A DNA stretch of 64,000 nt from Citricoccus muralis (GCF_029637705.1 NZ_CP121252.1:248001-312000), one strand, 5' to 3'. Positions 17,509-28,625 are shown, counted from the stretch's first letter. Notes: generated by a model from the sequence alone, not told the origin. Made by a program: numbers and translations.

Positions 17509-19110
17509 ATGGGACAGCACCAGCAACGCAGATTCACCGTCGGATTCGGGCCCCGCACCCGCGGAGTGCTCCTCGGTATGGCCGCCGTGCTCCTGCTCTT
17601 CGGCGCCGCCGACGCTCTCACCCGGGTGCTGGGCGGCACGACATCGCCGCTGACCGCGGTGGGCCTGCTCCTGATCCGCTTGTTGCCCTCCGACCTGGTC
17701 AAGCTCGCGATCGACCTCTTCGGCGAGGCAGACAAGATCGTGCTGATTCTTTCGGTGGGCGCGGGCGGGCTGGTGTTGGGCGGGGTGCTTGGTGGGCTGC
17801 TGCATCGACGACGGCGCACCGCCGTGACCGTCTTCGCCCTCATCGGGGCCGGGCTGGTGGCACTCGTCGCACTGCGCCCGGAATCCGGCCCCCGCGACCT
17901 CATCGCCGCGGTACTCGGCGTGTTCCTCGGCGCCGCTGTGCTCGCGCTCGGGATCCCCCGAAAGCCCCGGAAGTCCCGCGACGCCGGCCTCGAACCCGCT
18001 GAGCCCGCACCCGCAGATCCCACAGAACCACCCGAGCCCGGACTCCGGCGCCGCACCGTACTGATCCTCGCCGGCGCCTCCGCCCTGATCGGCACCGCCG
18101 GCCTCGCCGTTGGCCAGACCGTGGCCACCGTCGGCCGGGGCGCGGTGGATGCCGCCCGCCGCTTCGTGCTCCCCACCCCGGTGGTCACCGCAGCTGCCGT
18201 GCCCGCCGCCGCCGAGGTCGGCGTCGATGGTGTCGCGCCCTTCACCACCGCCCAGGCCGATCTGTACCGCATCGACACCGCCCTGGTCCCGCCCGCCGTC
18301 GACTCCGAGACCTGGGAACTGCGCGTGGACGGACTGGTCGAAGAGCCCTTCACGCTGAGCTTCGCCGAACTGCTCGAGGAGCCGCTGGAGGAACACCGCA
18401 TCACCCTGACCTGCGTGTCCAACCCGGTGGGCGGGGACCTGCTGGGCACCGGCGTCTGGACCGGGCTACCGGTGCGCACCCTGCTGGCCCGCGCCCGCCC
18501 CCACCCGGAGGCCGACATGGTGCTCTCGCACTCCGTCGACGGGTTCACCGCGTCCACCCCGCTCGAGGCGATGACCGATGACCGTGCCTCCCTGGTCGCC
18601 ATCGGCATGAACGGTGAGCCACTGACCGCCGAGCACGGCTACCCGGTGCGCCTCATCGTCCCCGGGCTCTACGGTTTCGTCTCCGCCACCAAATGGGTCA
18701 CCCGCATCGAGGTCACCCGCTTTGACCGGGCCGAGGCGTACTGGACCCGCCGCGGCTGGGACGCCCGGGCGCCGATCCTGGTGTCCTCGCGGATCGATGT
18801 GCCGGGCGGACTCGACGTCGTCGACGCCGGAGACATCATCGTCGCCGGCTCCGCCTGGTCCCAGGGCGTGGGCATCGCCTCCGTGCAGGTGCGTCTCGAC
18901 GACGGCGACTGGACCGATGCCGAACTGGGCGCCGAGGTCAACGTGGACACGTGGCGGCAGTGGCGCCTCGCCGTGCCCGTGGAAGCGGGTCGACACGCGC
19001 TCACTGTCCGCGCCATCGGACGCGACGGCACCGTCCAGACCGCCGAGCGTCGGGATCCTATTCCCAACTCCGCCACCGGTCACCATCGCGTCGAATTCCG
19101 GGCCGAGTAA
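17509..19110 (+). CDS. Membrane molybdopterin-dependent oxidoreductase (sulfite oxidase fold)
   Basis: A 533-residue protein. Residues 1-210 hold five or six membrane segments and a Pro/Glu-rich loop; residues about 245-420 are an oxidoreductase molybdopterin-binding domain with LTCVSNPVGGD, whose Cys is the expected molybdenum ligand, and YPVRLIVPGLYGF; the C-terminus is an Ig-like dimerisation-type domain. The catalytic domain should face outside. Relatives in actinobacteria occur beside fasciclin lipoproteins and SigK/anti-SigK, and may act in oxidative damage repair, but the substrate is unknown. The ATG is too close to its AGGAG for normal ribosome binding, so a leaderless start is likely. 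Confidence 0.88.
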   Translation: MGQHQQRRFTVGFGPRTRGVLLGMAAVLLLFGAADALTRVLGGTTSPLTAVGLLLIRLLPSDLVKLAIDLFGEADKIVLILSVGAGGLVLGGVLGGLLHRRRRTAVTVFALIGAGLVALVALRPESGPRDLIAAVLGVFLGAAVLALGIPRKPRKSRDAGLEPAEPAPADPTEPPEPGLRRRTVLILAGASALIGTAGLAVGQTVATVGRGAVDAARRFVLPTPVVTAAAVPAAAEVGVDGVAPFTTAQADLYRIDTALVPPAVDSETWELRVDGLVEEPFTLSFAELLEEPLEEHRITLTCVSNPVGGDLLGTGVWTGLPVRTLLARARPHPEADMVLSHSVDGFTASTPLEAMTDDRASLVAIGMNGEPLTAEHGYPVRLIVPGLYGFVSATKWVTRIEVTRFDRAEAYWTRRGWDARAPILVSSRIDVPGGLDVVDAGDIIVAGSAWSQGVGIASVQVRLDDGDWTDAELGAEVNVDTWRQWRLAVPVEAGRHALTVRAIGRDGTVQTAERRDPIPNSATGHHRVEFRAE

Positions 19111-19126
19111 AAAATCCGAAAAAGTG

Positions 19127-19153
19127 TCATCCAGCTCACCCCCGGCTCCGAAC
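19127..19153 (+). promoter_or_regulatory. Candidate SigK-type ECF promoter of the fasciclin gene
   Basis: TCATCC (19127-19132), a 15-nt spacer and CCGAAC (19148-19153) lie 86 nt before the fasciclin ATG. They match the element before the molybdo-oxidoreductase in 11 of 12 box positions with equal spacing, while the spacers differ in most bases. The 129-bp intergenic region holds nothing else recognisable except the ribosome-binding site AAGGAGAA. Confidence 0.5.
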
Positions 19154-19239
19154 CATCAGTACACAGCGGGATATCGCAGAGCGCGAAACGGCCCTCACCA
19201 CACGGTGCATTGCCGACCCGCCGAACAAGGAGAACGATC

Positions 19240-19926
19240 ATGAACGCACGTTTCGGAATGAAAGCCTCCGCAGCACTCGGCATCGCCACGATCGGCCTGC
19301 TCGGCCTGAGCGCCTGCAGCGACTCCCCGGAGGAGACGGAGTCGCCGGAGACCACCATGGAAGCCACCATGGACCCGTCGGCCGAGGAAACCGAGGGCTC
19401 GATGGAGGAATCCGAGGAGTCCGCCGACGCCGGCGCCAACCTCGTGGGCTCCGGCTGTTCGGCCTACGCGGAGCAGGTGCCCGATGGTGACGGCTCCGTG
19501 GAGGGCATGGCCCAGGATCCGGTGGCCGTGGCCGCCTCGAACAACCCGATGCTAACCACCCTGACCGCCGCCGTTTCCGGTGAGCTCAACCCCGACGTCG
19601 ACCTGGTTGACACCCTCAACGGCGACGAGTTCACGGTGATCGCCCCGATCGATGACGCCTTCGAGGCCATCCCCGAAGCGGACCTCAACGCCGTGGTCGA
19701 GGACGCCGACATGCTCACCGAAGTGCTGACCTACCACGTGATCCCCGGTCAGCTAAGCCCGGACGAGATCGTCGGCGAGCACGAGACCGTCCAGGGCGAG
19801 ACCGTCACCATCACCGGCGAGGGCGAGGAGATGATGTTCGACGACGCCGGCCTGGTGTGCGGCGGCGTGACCACCGCCAACGCCACCGTCTACATGGTCG
19901 ACGGCGTGCTCATGCCCGGAATGTGA
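19240..19926 (+). CDS. Fasciclin (FAS1) domain lipoprotein
   Basis: A 228-residue surface lipoprotein. The lipobox LSAC places the acylated Cys at 26. An acidic Glu/Ser/Thr-rich stalk (27-65) precedes one FAS1 domain (about 90-228), seen from NNPMLTTLTAAV, EFTVIAPIDDAFEAIP, LTYHVIPG and the final ATVYMVDGVLMPG. It resembles mycobacterial MPT70/MPT83, which are SigK-dependent. Two cysteines in the domain may form a disulfide. ATG 19240 follows AAGGAGAA. It is likely co-regulated with the upstream molybdo-oxidoreductase through the shared promoter motif. Confidence 0.92.
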   Translation: MNARFGMKASAALGIATIGLLGLSACSDSPEETESPETTMEATMDPSAEETEGSMEESEESADAGANLVGSGCSAYAEQVPDGDGSVEGMAQDPVAVAASNNPMLTTLTAAVSGELNPDVDLVDTLNGDEFTVIAPIDDAFEAIPEADLNAVVEDADMLTEVLTYHVIPGQLSPDEIVGEHETVQGETVTITGEGEEMMFDDAGLVCGGVTTANATVYMVDGVLMPGM

Positions 19927-19945
19927 CCGGGCCCGAGCTCGAAGC

Positions 19946-19991
19946 GGGGACGCCCCGACCGTCACCATCACGGTCGGGGCGTCCCCGTTTT
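19946..19991 (+). terminator. Strong intrinsic terminator after the fasciclin gene
   Basis: A perfect 17-bp stem (19946-19962 with 19970-19986) with a 7-nt loop is followed by GTTTT. Its T-tract runs directly into the TAGACT box of panC. Confidence 0.9.
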
Positions 19992-19996
19992 AGACT
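19991..19996 (+). promoter_or_regulatory. Candidate -10 box for leaderless panC
   Basis: TAGACT lies 7 nt before the panC ATG and no ribosome-binding site is present. The box shares its first T with the T-tract of the preceding terminator, so the -35 region would lie within the hairpin DNA. Confidence 0.4.
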
Positions 19997-20003
19997 GTCT
20001 GGC

Positions 20004-20915
20004 ATGATCCTGACTCGTACCGTGGCCGAGGCCCGCGCCGCCATCACCGCCGCCACCGCTGACCTCACCCACTTGGCACCCCGCGTCGGCCTGGTGCCCA
20101 CCATGGGCGCACTGCATGCCGGCCACGGCGCCCTGCTGGCCCAGGCGCGCGAGGAGAACGACGTCGTCGTCGTGTCCGTGTTCGTCAACCCGTTGCAGTT
20201 CGAGGATCCGGACGATTTCGCCCACTATCCGCGCACCCTCAACGAAGACGTGGCGCTCATCGCCGAGCACGTGCCCGACCGCCCGGTCATCGTGTTCGCT
20301 CCCGACACCGCCGAAATGTACCCCGGCTACCGCGCGTTCGGCGACGTCCCGCAGATCACCGTCTCCTCCGGCTCCATGGGCACCGTATTCGAGGGCGCCT
20401 CCCGGCCCGGCCACTTCGATGGCGTCTGCACCGTGGTCACCAAACTCTGGAACACCTTGATGCCGCCGGCCCCGGCCACGCTCCGTAGCTATTTCGGCCG
20501 CAAGGACGCCCAGCAGCTGGCCATCCTCACCCGCACGGCCGCCGACCTGAACATCCCGGTCGAGATCCGCCCCGTCGACCTCGTTCGCGCCCCCTCCGGC
20601 CTCGCCCTGTCTTCGCGCAACCGCCGCCTCGACGACCACGGCATGGACAAGGCGCTGATCCTCTCCGCCGCGCTGTCCACCCTGCGCGAGCAGGCGGTGT
20701 CCGGGGAGCCGATCGATGTGCACACGGCGCGCAAAATGATTGACGACGACGCCACCGTCACGCTGGACTATCTGGAGGTGGTGGACCCGGCCACGCTCGT
20801 GCCGCTGTCGGCCGCCGAACTTCGCGCACCCCTGAGTCGCGACGCGCTCGCCCTGGTGGCCGCCGTCGTGCCGCCGGTCCGCCTCATCGACAACATGGTC
20901 CTCCCCGCCGGTTGA
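20004..20915 (+). CDS. panC: Pantothenate synthetase
   Basis: A 303-residue enzyme that condenses pantoate and beta-alanine with ATP. The nucleotidyl-transferase motif is PTMGALHAGHGALL; VSVFVNPLQFEDPDDF, YFGRKDAQQLAI and SSRNRRL complete the active site. The start is ATG 20004, directly after a terminator and a TAGACT box, with no Shine-Dalgarno sequence, consistent with a leaderless message. No panB or panD is nearby. Confidence 0.96.
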   Translation: MILTRTVAEARAAITAATADLTHLAPRVGLVPTMGALHAGHGALLAQAREENDVVVVSVFVNPLQFEDPDDFAHYPRTLNEDVALIAEHVPDRPVIVFAPDTAEMYPGYRAFGDVPQITVSSGSMGTVFEGASRPGHFDGVCTVVTKLWNTLMPPAPATLRSYFGRKDAQQLAILTRTAADLNIPVEIRPVDLVRAPSGLALSSRNRRLDDHGMDKALILSAALSTLREQAVSGEPIDVHTARKMIDDDATVTLDYLEVVDPATLVPLSAAELRAPLSRDALALVAAVVPPVRLIDNMVLPAG

Positions 20916-20979
20916 CCCCGCTGCCCCGCCGCGCACTTCTCCGGGCATCACCCCTTGCGTCGACCCCCGGGGTTGCCCC

Positions 20980-20985
20980 TAGCGT
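20980..20985 (+). promoter_or_regulatory. Candidate -10 box for the leaderless SRPBCC gene
   Basis: TAGCGT lies 7 nt before ATG 20993. TTGCGT at 20955-20960 could be the -35, with a 19-nt spacer. There is no ribosome-binding site between the box and the start. Confidence 0.4.
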
Positions 20986-20992
20986 GTGAACC

Positions 20993-21472
20993 ATGAGCAC
21001 AAATCAAACCGCACAAGGCGACACCAAAATCACCGTAACCCGCACCATCGACGCTCCGGCGAAGGACATCTTCGAGGTCCTGACTCTGCCGGACAACCAC
21101 GCGAAAATCGACGGTTCCGGCACCGTCGTCTCCGAAGACCACACCGACCGCATCCAGCAGGTGGGCGACGTTTTCCGGATGAATATGAACGGCGACCACA
21201 TGGGTGGCGACTACCAGACCGACAACCACGTCGTCGCCTATGACGAGAACAAGCTGGTGGGCTGGAAGACCGCTCCTGCCGGCACCCAGCCTCCCGGTTG
21301 GCAGTGGGTCTACACGCTGGAGCCGCTCGACCAGAACTCCACGCGCGTCAGCCTCACCTACGACTGGAGTGACGTCACCGACCCGGACCTGTTGGCCAAG
21401 AATCTGTTCCCGCTCTTCGACGAGGAGCAACTGGAAGGCTCGCTCGCTCGCCTCGCCGCGTTGCTGGGCTAA
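20993..21472 (+). CDS. SRPBCC (START/Bet v1-like) family protein
   Basis: A 159-residue single-domain protein. The N-terminal pattern ITVTRTIDAPAKDIFEVLTLP, a central strand set and a long C-terminal helix (EEQLEGSLARLAALLG) are typical of polyketide cyclase/dehydrase-like SRPBCC proteins that bind hydrophobic ligands in a cavity. No ligand can be proposed. It is monocistronic, with an apparent leaderless promoter and a long inverted repeat downstream. Confidence 0.85.
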   Translation: MSTNQTAQGDTKITVTRTIDAPAKDIFEVLTLPDNHAKIDGSGTVVSEDHTDRIQQVGDVFRMNMNGDHMGGDYQTDNHVVAYDENKLVGWKTAPAGTQPPGWQWVYTLEPLDQNSTRVSLTYDWSDVTDPDLLAKNLFPLFDEEQLEGSLARLAALLG

Positions 21473-21491
21473 GGCGCCCCCACCCACGACG

Positions 21492-21559
21492 CAGATTCAT
21501 CGCTTTACAGACAGAATGGCCGGAAAAACGCCGGTTCTTGTCTGAAAGCGATGAATCTG
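21492..21559. repeat. 68-bp interrupted palindrome between the SRPBCC and M13 peptidase genes
   Basis: CAGATTCATCGCTTT (21492-21506) pairs perfectly with AAAGCGATGAATCTG (21545-21559). The inner parts CAGACAGAA and TTCTTGTCTG pair with one bulge, and GGCCGG with CCGG at the tip. There is no T-tract. It may act as a hairpin terminator, but the length and nesting resemble a REP or small mobile palindrome, like the one at 15476-15526 although the sequence differs. The rest of the 235-bp gap (21473-21707) shows only a ribosome-binding site CAGGAG. Confidence 0.8.
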
Positions 21560-21707
21560 TGGTTTCGGGTCCGGGACCCGAGCCCGTTGCCACACCAACA
21601 CCCTCCTGCCGGCGGGCCGGAACTTCGGGTAGGTTGGAGAGCACACCTTACGCAACTGGGCCCGCCTTCCGTGCGACCGCGCCCACCCCGACGCCCCAGG
21701 AGTCCGT

Positions 21708-23699
21708 GTGTCCGCATCCACTCAGCCCTCGCCCCGCGACGACCTCTACCGTCACATCAACGGGGAGTGGCTCGATTCACACGAGATCCCGGCCGACCAG
21801 GGCGCCTACGGTGCGTTCATGGAGTTGCGCGACGCCGCCGAAGAAGCGGTCCACTCCATTGCCTCCGACGCCGCGGACGCCCTCAGCGAGGGAACCGTCA
21901 GCGGCCAGCTCGCCGAGAATGGTTCCGCGTTCACGGCAGGACACGACGACGACGGCGCCACCGCCCGCATCGGCGCCCTTTACACCGCGTTCATGGACAC
22001 CGAGCGCATCGAGCGTCACGGCCTGGAACCCATCATCGCCGAGCTCTCCCAGATCGAGGGCGTATCCAGCGTGGATGAGCTACTCGAACTCTCCGCCACC
22101 CTGCAGCGCTCCGGCGTCTCCGGGCTCATCGCCACCGGTGCGCTCAACGACGCTGGCAACCCCGAGCGCATGCTGCTCCACCTGCTTCAGGACGGCCTCG
22201 GCCTGCCCGACGAGTCCTACTACCGCGAAGAATCCTTCGCCGAGATCCTCGCCGATTACCGCCAGCACGTGGCCAATCTGTTTGGTCTGGCCGGCATCGG
22301 CGGCGACCCCCAGCAGACCCGGCGCGACGCGGACGACGTCGTCGACTTGGAAACCCAGATCGCCGGCGTGCACTGGGACGTGGTGACCTGCCGCGACGCC
22401 GTCAAGCGCTACAACCTGCTCACCCGGGACGAGCTGGTGGAGCTGTTCCCCCTGGTCACCTCGTGGTTGTCGGGAATTATTGGCGACGCCGAGAACCGGT
22501 CCGCCGAGGTGGTCGTCTGGCAGCCCGACTTCCTCTCCGGCATCCAGCGCCTGCTCACCGAGGCCCCGCTGGCCACCTGGAAGCGGTGGCTGCAGCTGCA
22601 GCTGCTCCGCTCCGCAGCCCCGTACCTCACCGAGGCGTTCGTCACCGAGAACTTCGAGTTCTACGGGCGGAAAATCGCCGGCACCGAGGAAGTGCGTCCG
22701 CGCTGGAAGCGGGCGGTCAGCTTCGTCAACGGTGCGGTGGGCGAAGACGTCGGCCGGCTCTACGTGGCTCGTCACTTCCCGGAGGAACACAAGGCATCCA
22801 TGGACGAGCTGGTCTCCACGCTGCTCGAGGCGTATCGACGGTCCATCTCCTCGCTGGAGTGGATGGGGGAGGAGACCCGGCAGCGCGCCCTGGAGAAGCT
22901 CTCCCTGTTCAACCCGATGGTCGGCTACCCGGTGAAGTGGATCGACTACTTCAGCCTCGAGGTGGACCCGAAGGACCTGATGGGTTCGGTGTTTGCCGCC
23001 TCCGAGTTCGCCTTCGAGCGCGACCTGTCCAAGATCGAAACCGGGCCCGACCCGGAAGAATGGCACATGTCCCCGCAGACGGTGAACGCCTACTACTCAC
23101 CGCTGGAGAACGCCATCGTGTTCCCCGCCGCGATCCTGCAGCCCCCGTTCTTTGACCCGGACGCCTCGCCTGCCCAGAACTTTGGCGGCATCGGTGCGGT
23201 CATCGGTCACGAGATCGGCCACGGTTTTGACGACCAGGGCTCCCAGTACGCCGGCGACGGTTCCCTGCGTGACTGGTGGACCGCCGAAGACCGCGAAGCC
23301 TTTTCTACCCGGACCGCCAAGCTGGTCGAACAGTACTCTGCACTGGCTCCCGATGTCGCGCCCGAGCACCCGGTCAACGGCGAGCTCACCCTGGGTGAAA
23401 ACATCGGCGACCTGGGCGGCCTCGGCATCGCCCACCAGGCACTGGCCATCTACCTGGAGGAACACCAGCAGCAGGATTCCGACGTCGACCGCGAGTTCTT
23501 CGCCTCCTGGGCCACCGTCTGGCGCCAGCTCACCCGGCGCGAAACCATGATTACCCGCATCGCCTCCGACCCACACTCACCCAACGAGTTCCGCTGCAAC
23601 CAAGTGGTCAAGAACCTCGATGCGTTCCACGCGGCGTTCGGCACCGAACCGGGCGACGCCATGTGGCTCGACGCCGAGGACCGCGTCACCATCTGGTAG
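21708..23699 (+). CDS. M13 family metalloendopeptidase (neprilysin/PepO type)
   Basis: A 663-residue zinc peptidase of full family length. The zinc site HEIGH is at about 501-505 within IGHEIGHGFDDQGSQY, and the third ligand Glu (about 564) with Asp 568 is in GENIGDLGGL. The NAYYSP region and the C-terminal CNQVVKNLDAFHAAF-like block with WL also match. No signal peptide is visible, so it is probably cytoplasmic and degrades peptides. GTG 21708 follows CAGGAG. Confidence 0.95.
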   Translation: MSASTQPSPRDDLYRHINGEWLDSHEIPADQGAYGAFMELRDAAEEAVHSIASDAADALSEGTVSGQLAENGSAFTAGHDDDGATARIGALYTAFMDTERIERHGLEPIIAELSQIEGVSSVDELLELSATLQRSGVSGLIATGALNDAGNPERMLLHLLQDGLGLPDESYYREESFAEILADYRQHVANLFGLAGIGGDPQQTRRDADDVVDLETQIAGVHWDVVTCRDAVKRYNLLTRDELVELFPLVTSWLSGIIGDAENRSAEVVVWQPDFLSGIQRLLTEAPLATWKRWLQLQLLRSAAPYLTEAFVTENFEFYGRKIAGTEEVRPRWKRAVSFVNGAVGEDVGRLYVARHFPEEHKASMDELVSTLLEAYRRSISSLEWMGEETRQRALEKLSLFNPMVGYPVKWIDYFSLEVDPKDLMGSVFAASEFAFERDLSKIETGPDPEEWHMSPQTVNAYYSPLENAIVFPAAILQPPFFDPDASPAQNFGGIGAVIGHEIGHGFDDQGSQYAGDGSLRDWWTAEDREAFSTRTAKLVEQYSALAPDVAPEHPVNGELTLGENIGDLGGLGIAHQALAIYLEEHQQQDSDVDREFFASWATVWRQLTRRETMITRIASDPHSPNEFRCNQVVKNLDAFHAAFGTEPGDAMWLDAEDRVTIW

Positions 23700-23736
23700 T
23701 CCCCGACGCGCGGGGGTGGCCGACGGTAAGAATCGG

Positions 23737-23742
23737 TAGACT
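23737..23742 (+). promoter_or_regulatory. Candidate -10 box for leaderless lysS
   Basis: TAGACT, identical to the panC box, lies 8 nt before the lysS GTG start. The 51-bp gap has no ribosome-binding site. Confidence 0.38.
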
Positions 23743-23750
23743 GGTGCGCT

Positions 23751-25253
23751 GTGAGCACCCAGACTTCTGAACCGAACTCCCGCGACCAGCGACTGGTCCG
23801 CCAGGCCAAGCGCGCCGAACTGATCGAGGGCGGCGAAGCCTACCCCGCGCAGGTGGCTCGCACCCACTCTCTGCAGCAGGTCCGCGACGCCTACCCGGAC
23901 CTCGAACCGGGTGCGGAAACTGGTGACACCGTCTCCGTCACCGGGCGCGTGGTGTTCCAGCGCAACACCGGCAAACTCTGCTTCGCCACCCTGCAAGAGG
24001 GTGGTCACGATGGCGCCGGGGTGCGCCTGCAGATCATGCTCTCCCTGGCGAACGTGGGCGAGGAATCCCTGGCCTCCTTCAAGCACCTGGTTGACCTGGG
24101 CGATCACATCGCCGTCACCGGTGAGGTCATCTCCTCGCGCCGCGGCGAGCTGTCCATCATGGCCCACTCCTGGCAGATGGCTTCCAAAGCGCTGCGCCCG
24201 CTGCCCGTGCTGCACGCCGACCTCAACGAGGAGACCCGGGTCCGCCAGCGCTACGCCGATCTGATCGTGCGCCCCGAGGCCCGGCAGATGGTGCACACCC
24301 GGGCTGCGATCATCCGCTCCATCCGCGCCACCCTGGACTCGCACGACTACGTCGAGGTCGAGACCCCGATGCTGCAGCTCATCCACGGCGGCGCTCAGGC
24401 CCGGCCCTTCGAAACCCACCTGAACGCTTTCGACCAGCCGATGACCCTGCGTATCGCCACCGAGCTGTACCTGAAGCGCTGTGTGGTGGGCGGGATCGAC
24501 CGGGTCTTCGAGATCGGCCGCGTCTTCCGCAATGAGGGCGTGGACTCCACCCACTCCCCGGAGTTCACCACCCTGGAGTCCTATGAGGCGTGGGCGGACA
24601 TGTACGTGATGGCGGAGCGCATGCAGGAGATGATCCTCAACGCCGCCGACGCTATCGGCGCCCCGCACCAGATCGAGACCGAGGCCGGCACCATCGATCT
24701 GGACGGCGAATGGGCCTGGGTGGAGGTCTACCCCGGTCTCTCCGAGGCCGTGGGGCGGCAGATCACCCCGGACACCGACGTCGAGACCTTGCGCGCGGTC
24801 GCCGCCGAGCACGGCGTCTCCGTGGACGAGAACTGGGGTGCCGAGAAGCTGGTGATCGAGTTGTTCGGCGAGATCGTCGAGCCCACCCTGCTGAACCCCA
24901 CCTTCGTCTACAACTATCCGCCCGCTGCTCAGCCGTTGGCCCGTCCGCACCGCGATCGTCCCGGCGTCATCGAGGCCTGGGATCTCATCATCGGCGGCAT
25001 GGAACGCGGTACCGCATTCACCGAGCTGATCGACCCTGTCATCCAGCGCGAGCGGCTCACCGAGCAGTCCCGCCACGCTGCGGCCGGCGACGACGAAGCC
25101 ATGCAGCTGGACGAAGATTTCCTGCGGGCGCTGGAATACGGCGCCCCGCCGATGGGTGGCATCGGCCTGGGTATCGACCGGCTGGTCATGCTCTTCACCG
25201 GGGCCGGAATTCGTGAAACTATTCTTTTCCCGCTGCTGAAGCCGGAAGCCTGA
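23751..25253 (+). CDS. lysS: Lysyl-tRNA synthetase, class II
   Basis: A 500-residue enzyme with an N-terminal OB-fold anticodon domain (VSVTGRVVFQRNTGKLCFATL) and a class II catalytic core: motif 2 around FEIGRVFRNEGVDSTHSPEF and motif 3 GIGLGIDRLVMLFTG. The residues GGAQARPFETHLNAFD are conserved in lysine enzymes. It charges tRNA-Lys. A small membrane protein gene follows 11 bp downstream, an arrangement common in Micrococcales. Confidence 0.97.
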   Translation: MSTQTSEPNSRDQRLVRQAKRAELIEGGEAYPAQVARTHSLQQVRDAYPDLEPGAETGDTVSVTGRVVFQRNTGKLCFATLQEGGHDGAGVRLQIMLSLANVGEESLASFKHLVDLGDHIAVTGEVISSRRGELSIMAHSWQMASKALRPLPVLHADLNEETRVRQRYADLIVRPEARQMVHTRAAIIRSIRATLDSHDYVEVETPMLQLIHGGAQARPFETHLNAFDQPMTLRIATELYLKRCVVGGIDRVFEIGRVFRNEGVDSTHSPEFTTLESYEAWADMYVMAERMQEMILNAADAIGAPHQIETEAGTIDLDGEWAWVEVYPGLSEAVGRQITPDTDVETLRAVAAEHGVSVDENWGAEKLVIELFGEIVEPTLLNPTFVYNYPPAAQPLARPHRDRPGVIEAWDLIIGGMERGTAFTELIDPVIQRERLTEQSRHAAAGDDEAMQLDEDFLRALEYGAPPMGGIGLGIDRLVMLFTGAGIRETILFPLLKPEA

Positions 25254-25264
25254 AAGGAGACTCC

Positions 25265-25453
25265 ATGGATCTTTTCTGGGAGTACTTTTCCGTGTTAGCC
25301 CCCTCCATCGGGGTGGGGCTGATCTTCTGGTTCGCCATGCGGTCACTGTTTCGTGGTGACGCCGGAGAGCGTTCCGCTCGCGCCCGCGCCGAAGAGCAGG
25401 AAGCGCAGCTGTGGGCGGCGTCTCGCCGTCGCGAAGATATTGGAGACAGCTGA
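25265..25453 (+). CDS. Small single-pass membrane protein downstream of lysS
   Basis: A 62-residue protein with one hydrophobic segment (about 9-30, VLAPSIGVGLIFWFAMRSLF) and a charged Arg/Ala/Glu-rich helix after it. The ribosome-binding site is AAGGAGA. Short proteins of this type sit between lysS and lsr2 in many Micrococcales. No function is known; it is probably co-transcribed with lysS. Confidence 0.75.
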   Translation: MDLFWEYFSVLAPSIGVGLIFWFAMRSLFRGDAGERSARARAEEQEAQLWAASRRREDIGDS

Positions 25454-25488
25454 ATACGCGACGAAATTCAGGCTCAACAGAATAGTCT

Positions 25489-25519
25489 TTGACTATGATG
25501 GTCGTCATGCGATTAGAAT
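25489..25519 (+). promoter_or_regulatory. Candidate lsr2 promoter
   Basis: TTGACT (25489-25494) and TAGAAT (25514-25519) are separated by 19 nt in a locally AT-rich stretch. TATGAT (25494-25499) is an alternative -10. The message would have a leader with ribosome-binding site GGAGGG before lsr2. Confidence 0.4.
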
Positions 25520-25557
25520 GGGTTTAAAGCCCGTTTCTATTCCCTGGAGGGAAAACC

Positions 25558-25860
25558 ATGGCACGTAGAACCGAGATTATCCTCGTTGATGATCTGGATG
25601 GATCGACCGCCGACGAGACGATTGCCTTCTCCTTTGACGGTCGGCATTACCAGATCGATTTGTCCTCGGACAATGCTCGTGAGCTGCGTGCTCTGCTGAA
25701 GCCCTACATCAAGAAGGCCGAATCCGTGCCGGCCCCGGCGCCCACCAATGAGGCTGCGAAGATCCGCGAGTGGGCCGTCAAGAATGGTTACACCGTCTCG
25801 CGCCGGGGTCGCCTGCATCGCGACATCGAAGAAGCGTATCGCAACGCCCACAAGAAGTAG
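25558..25860 (+). CDS. lsr2: Lsr2 nucleoid-associated protein
   Basis: A 100-residue actinobacterial H-NS analogue that bridges DNA and silences AT-rich genes. The N-terminal dimerisation part has VDDLDGSTADETIAFSFDG, and the C-terminal DNA-binding part has IREWAVKNGYTVSRRGRL, where RRGR takes the place of the usual RGR-type minor-groove hook; it ends in IEEAYRNAHK. The ATG follows CTGGAGGG. Its targets could include the AT-rich regulatory region in the T7SS locus. Confidence 0.96.
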   Translation: MARRTEIILVDDLDGSTADETIAFSFDGRHYQIDLSSDNARELRALLKPYIKKAESVPAPAPTNEAAKIREWAVKNGYTVSRRGRLHRDIEEAYRNAHKK

Positions 25861-25943
25861 GCGTTCTCCCGCTGGCGAACAGTCCTCGATAGCACGCGAT
25901 TTCTCGTTACGATCGAAGTCGACGTTCATCAAGGAGTGTGCCC

Positions 25944-28508
<2,565 letters not shown>

Positions 28509-28625
28509 ACGGAATCTGACGGTTTTCTTCGAAGCCGCGGCGACCGACGATCACCGGTGGACAGCCTCGCCTCGTGTCGTCTTACTATGACGGAGGAAGC
28601 TGTAACCGACCGAAAGGAGGCCGCT

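Noticed and set aside
23577-25508. Minus-strand ORF of 643 codons opposite lysS
   Set aside because: It is the codon-bias shadow of lysS, has no ribosome-binding site and spans three genes.
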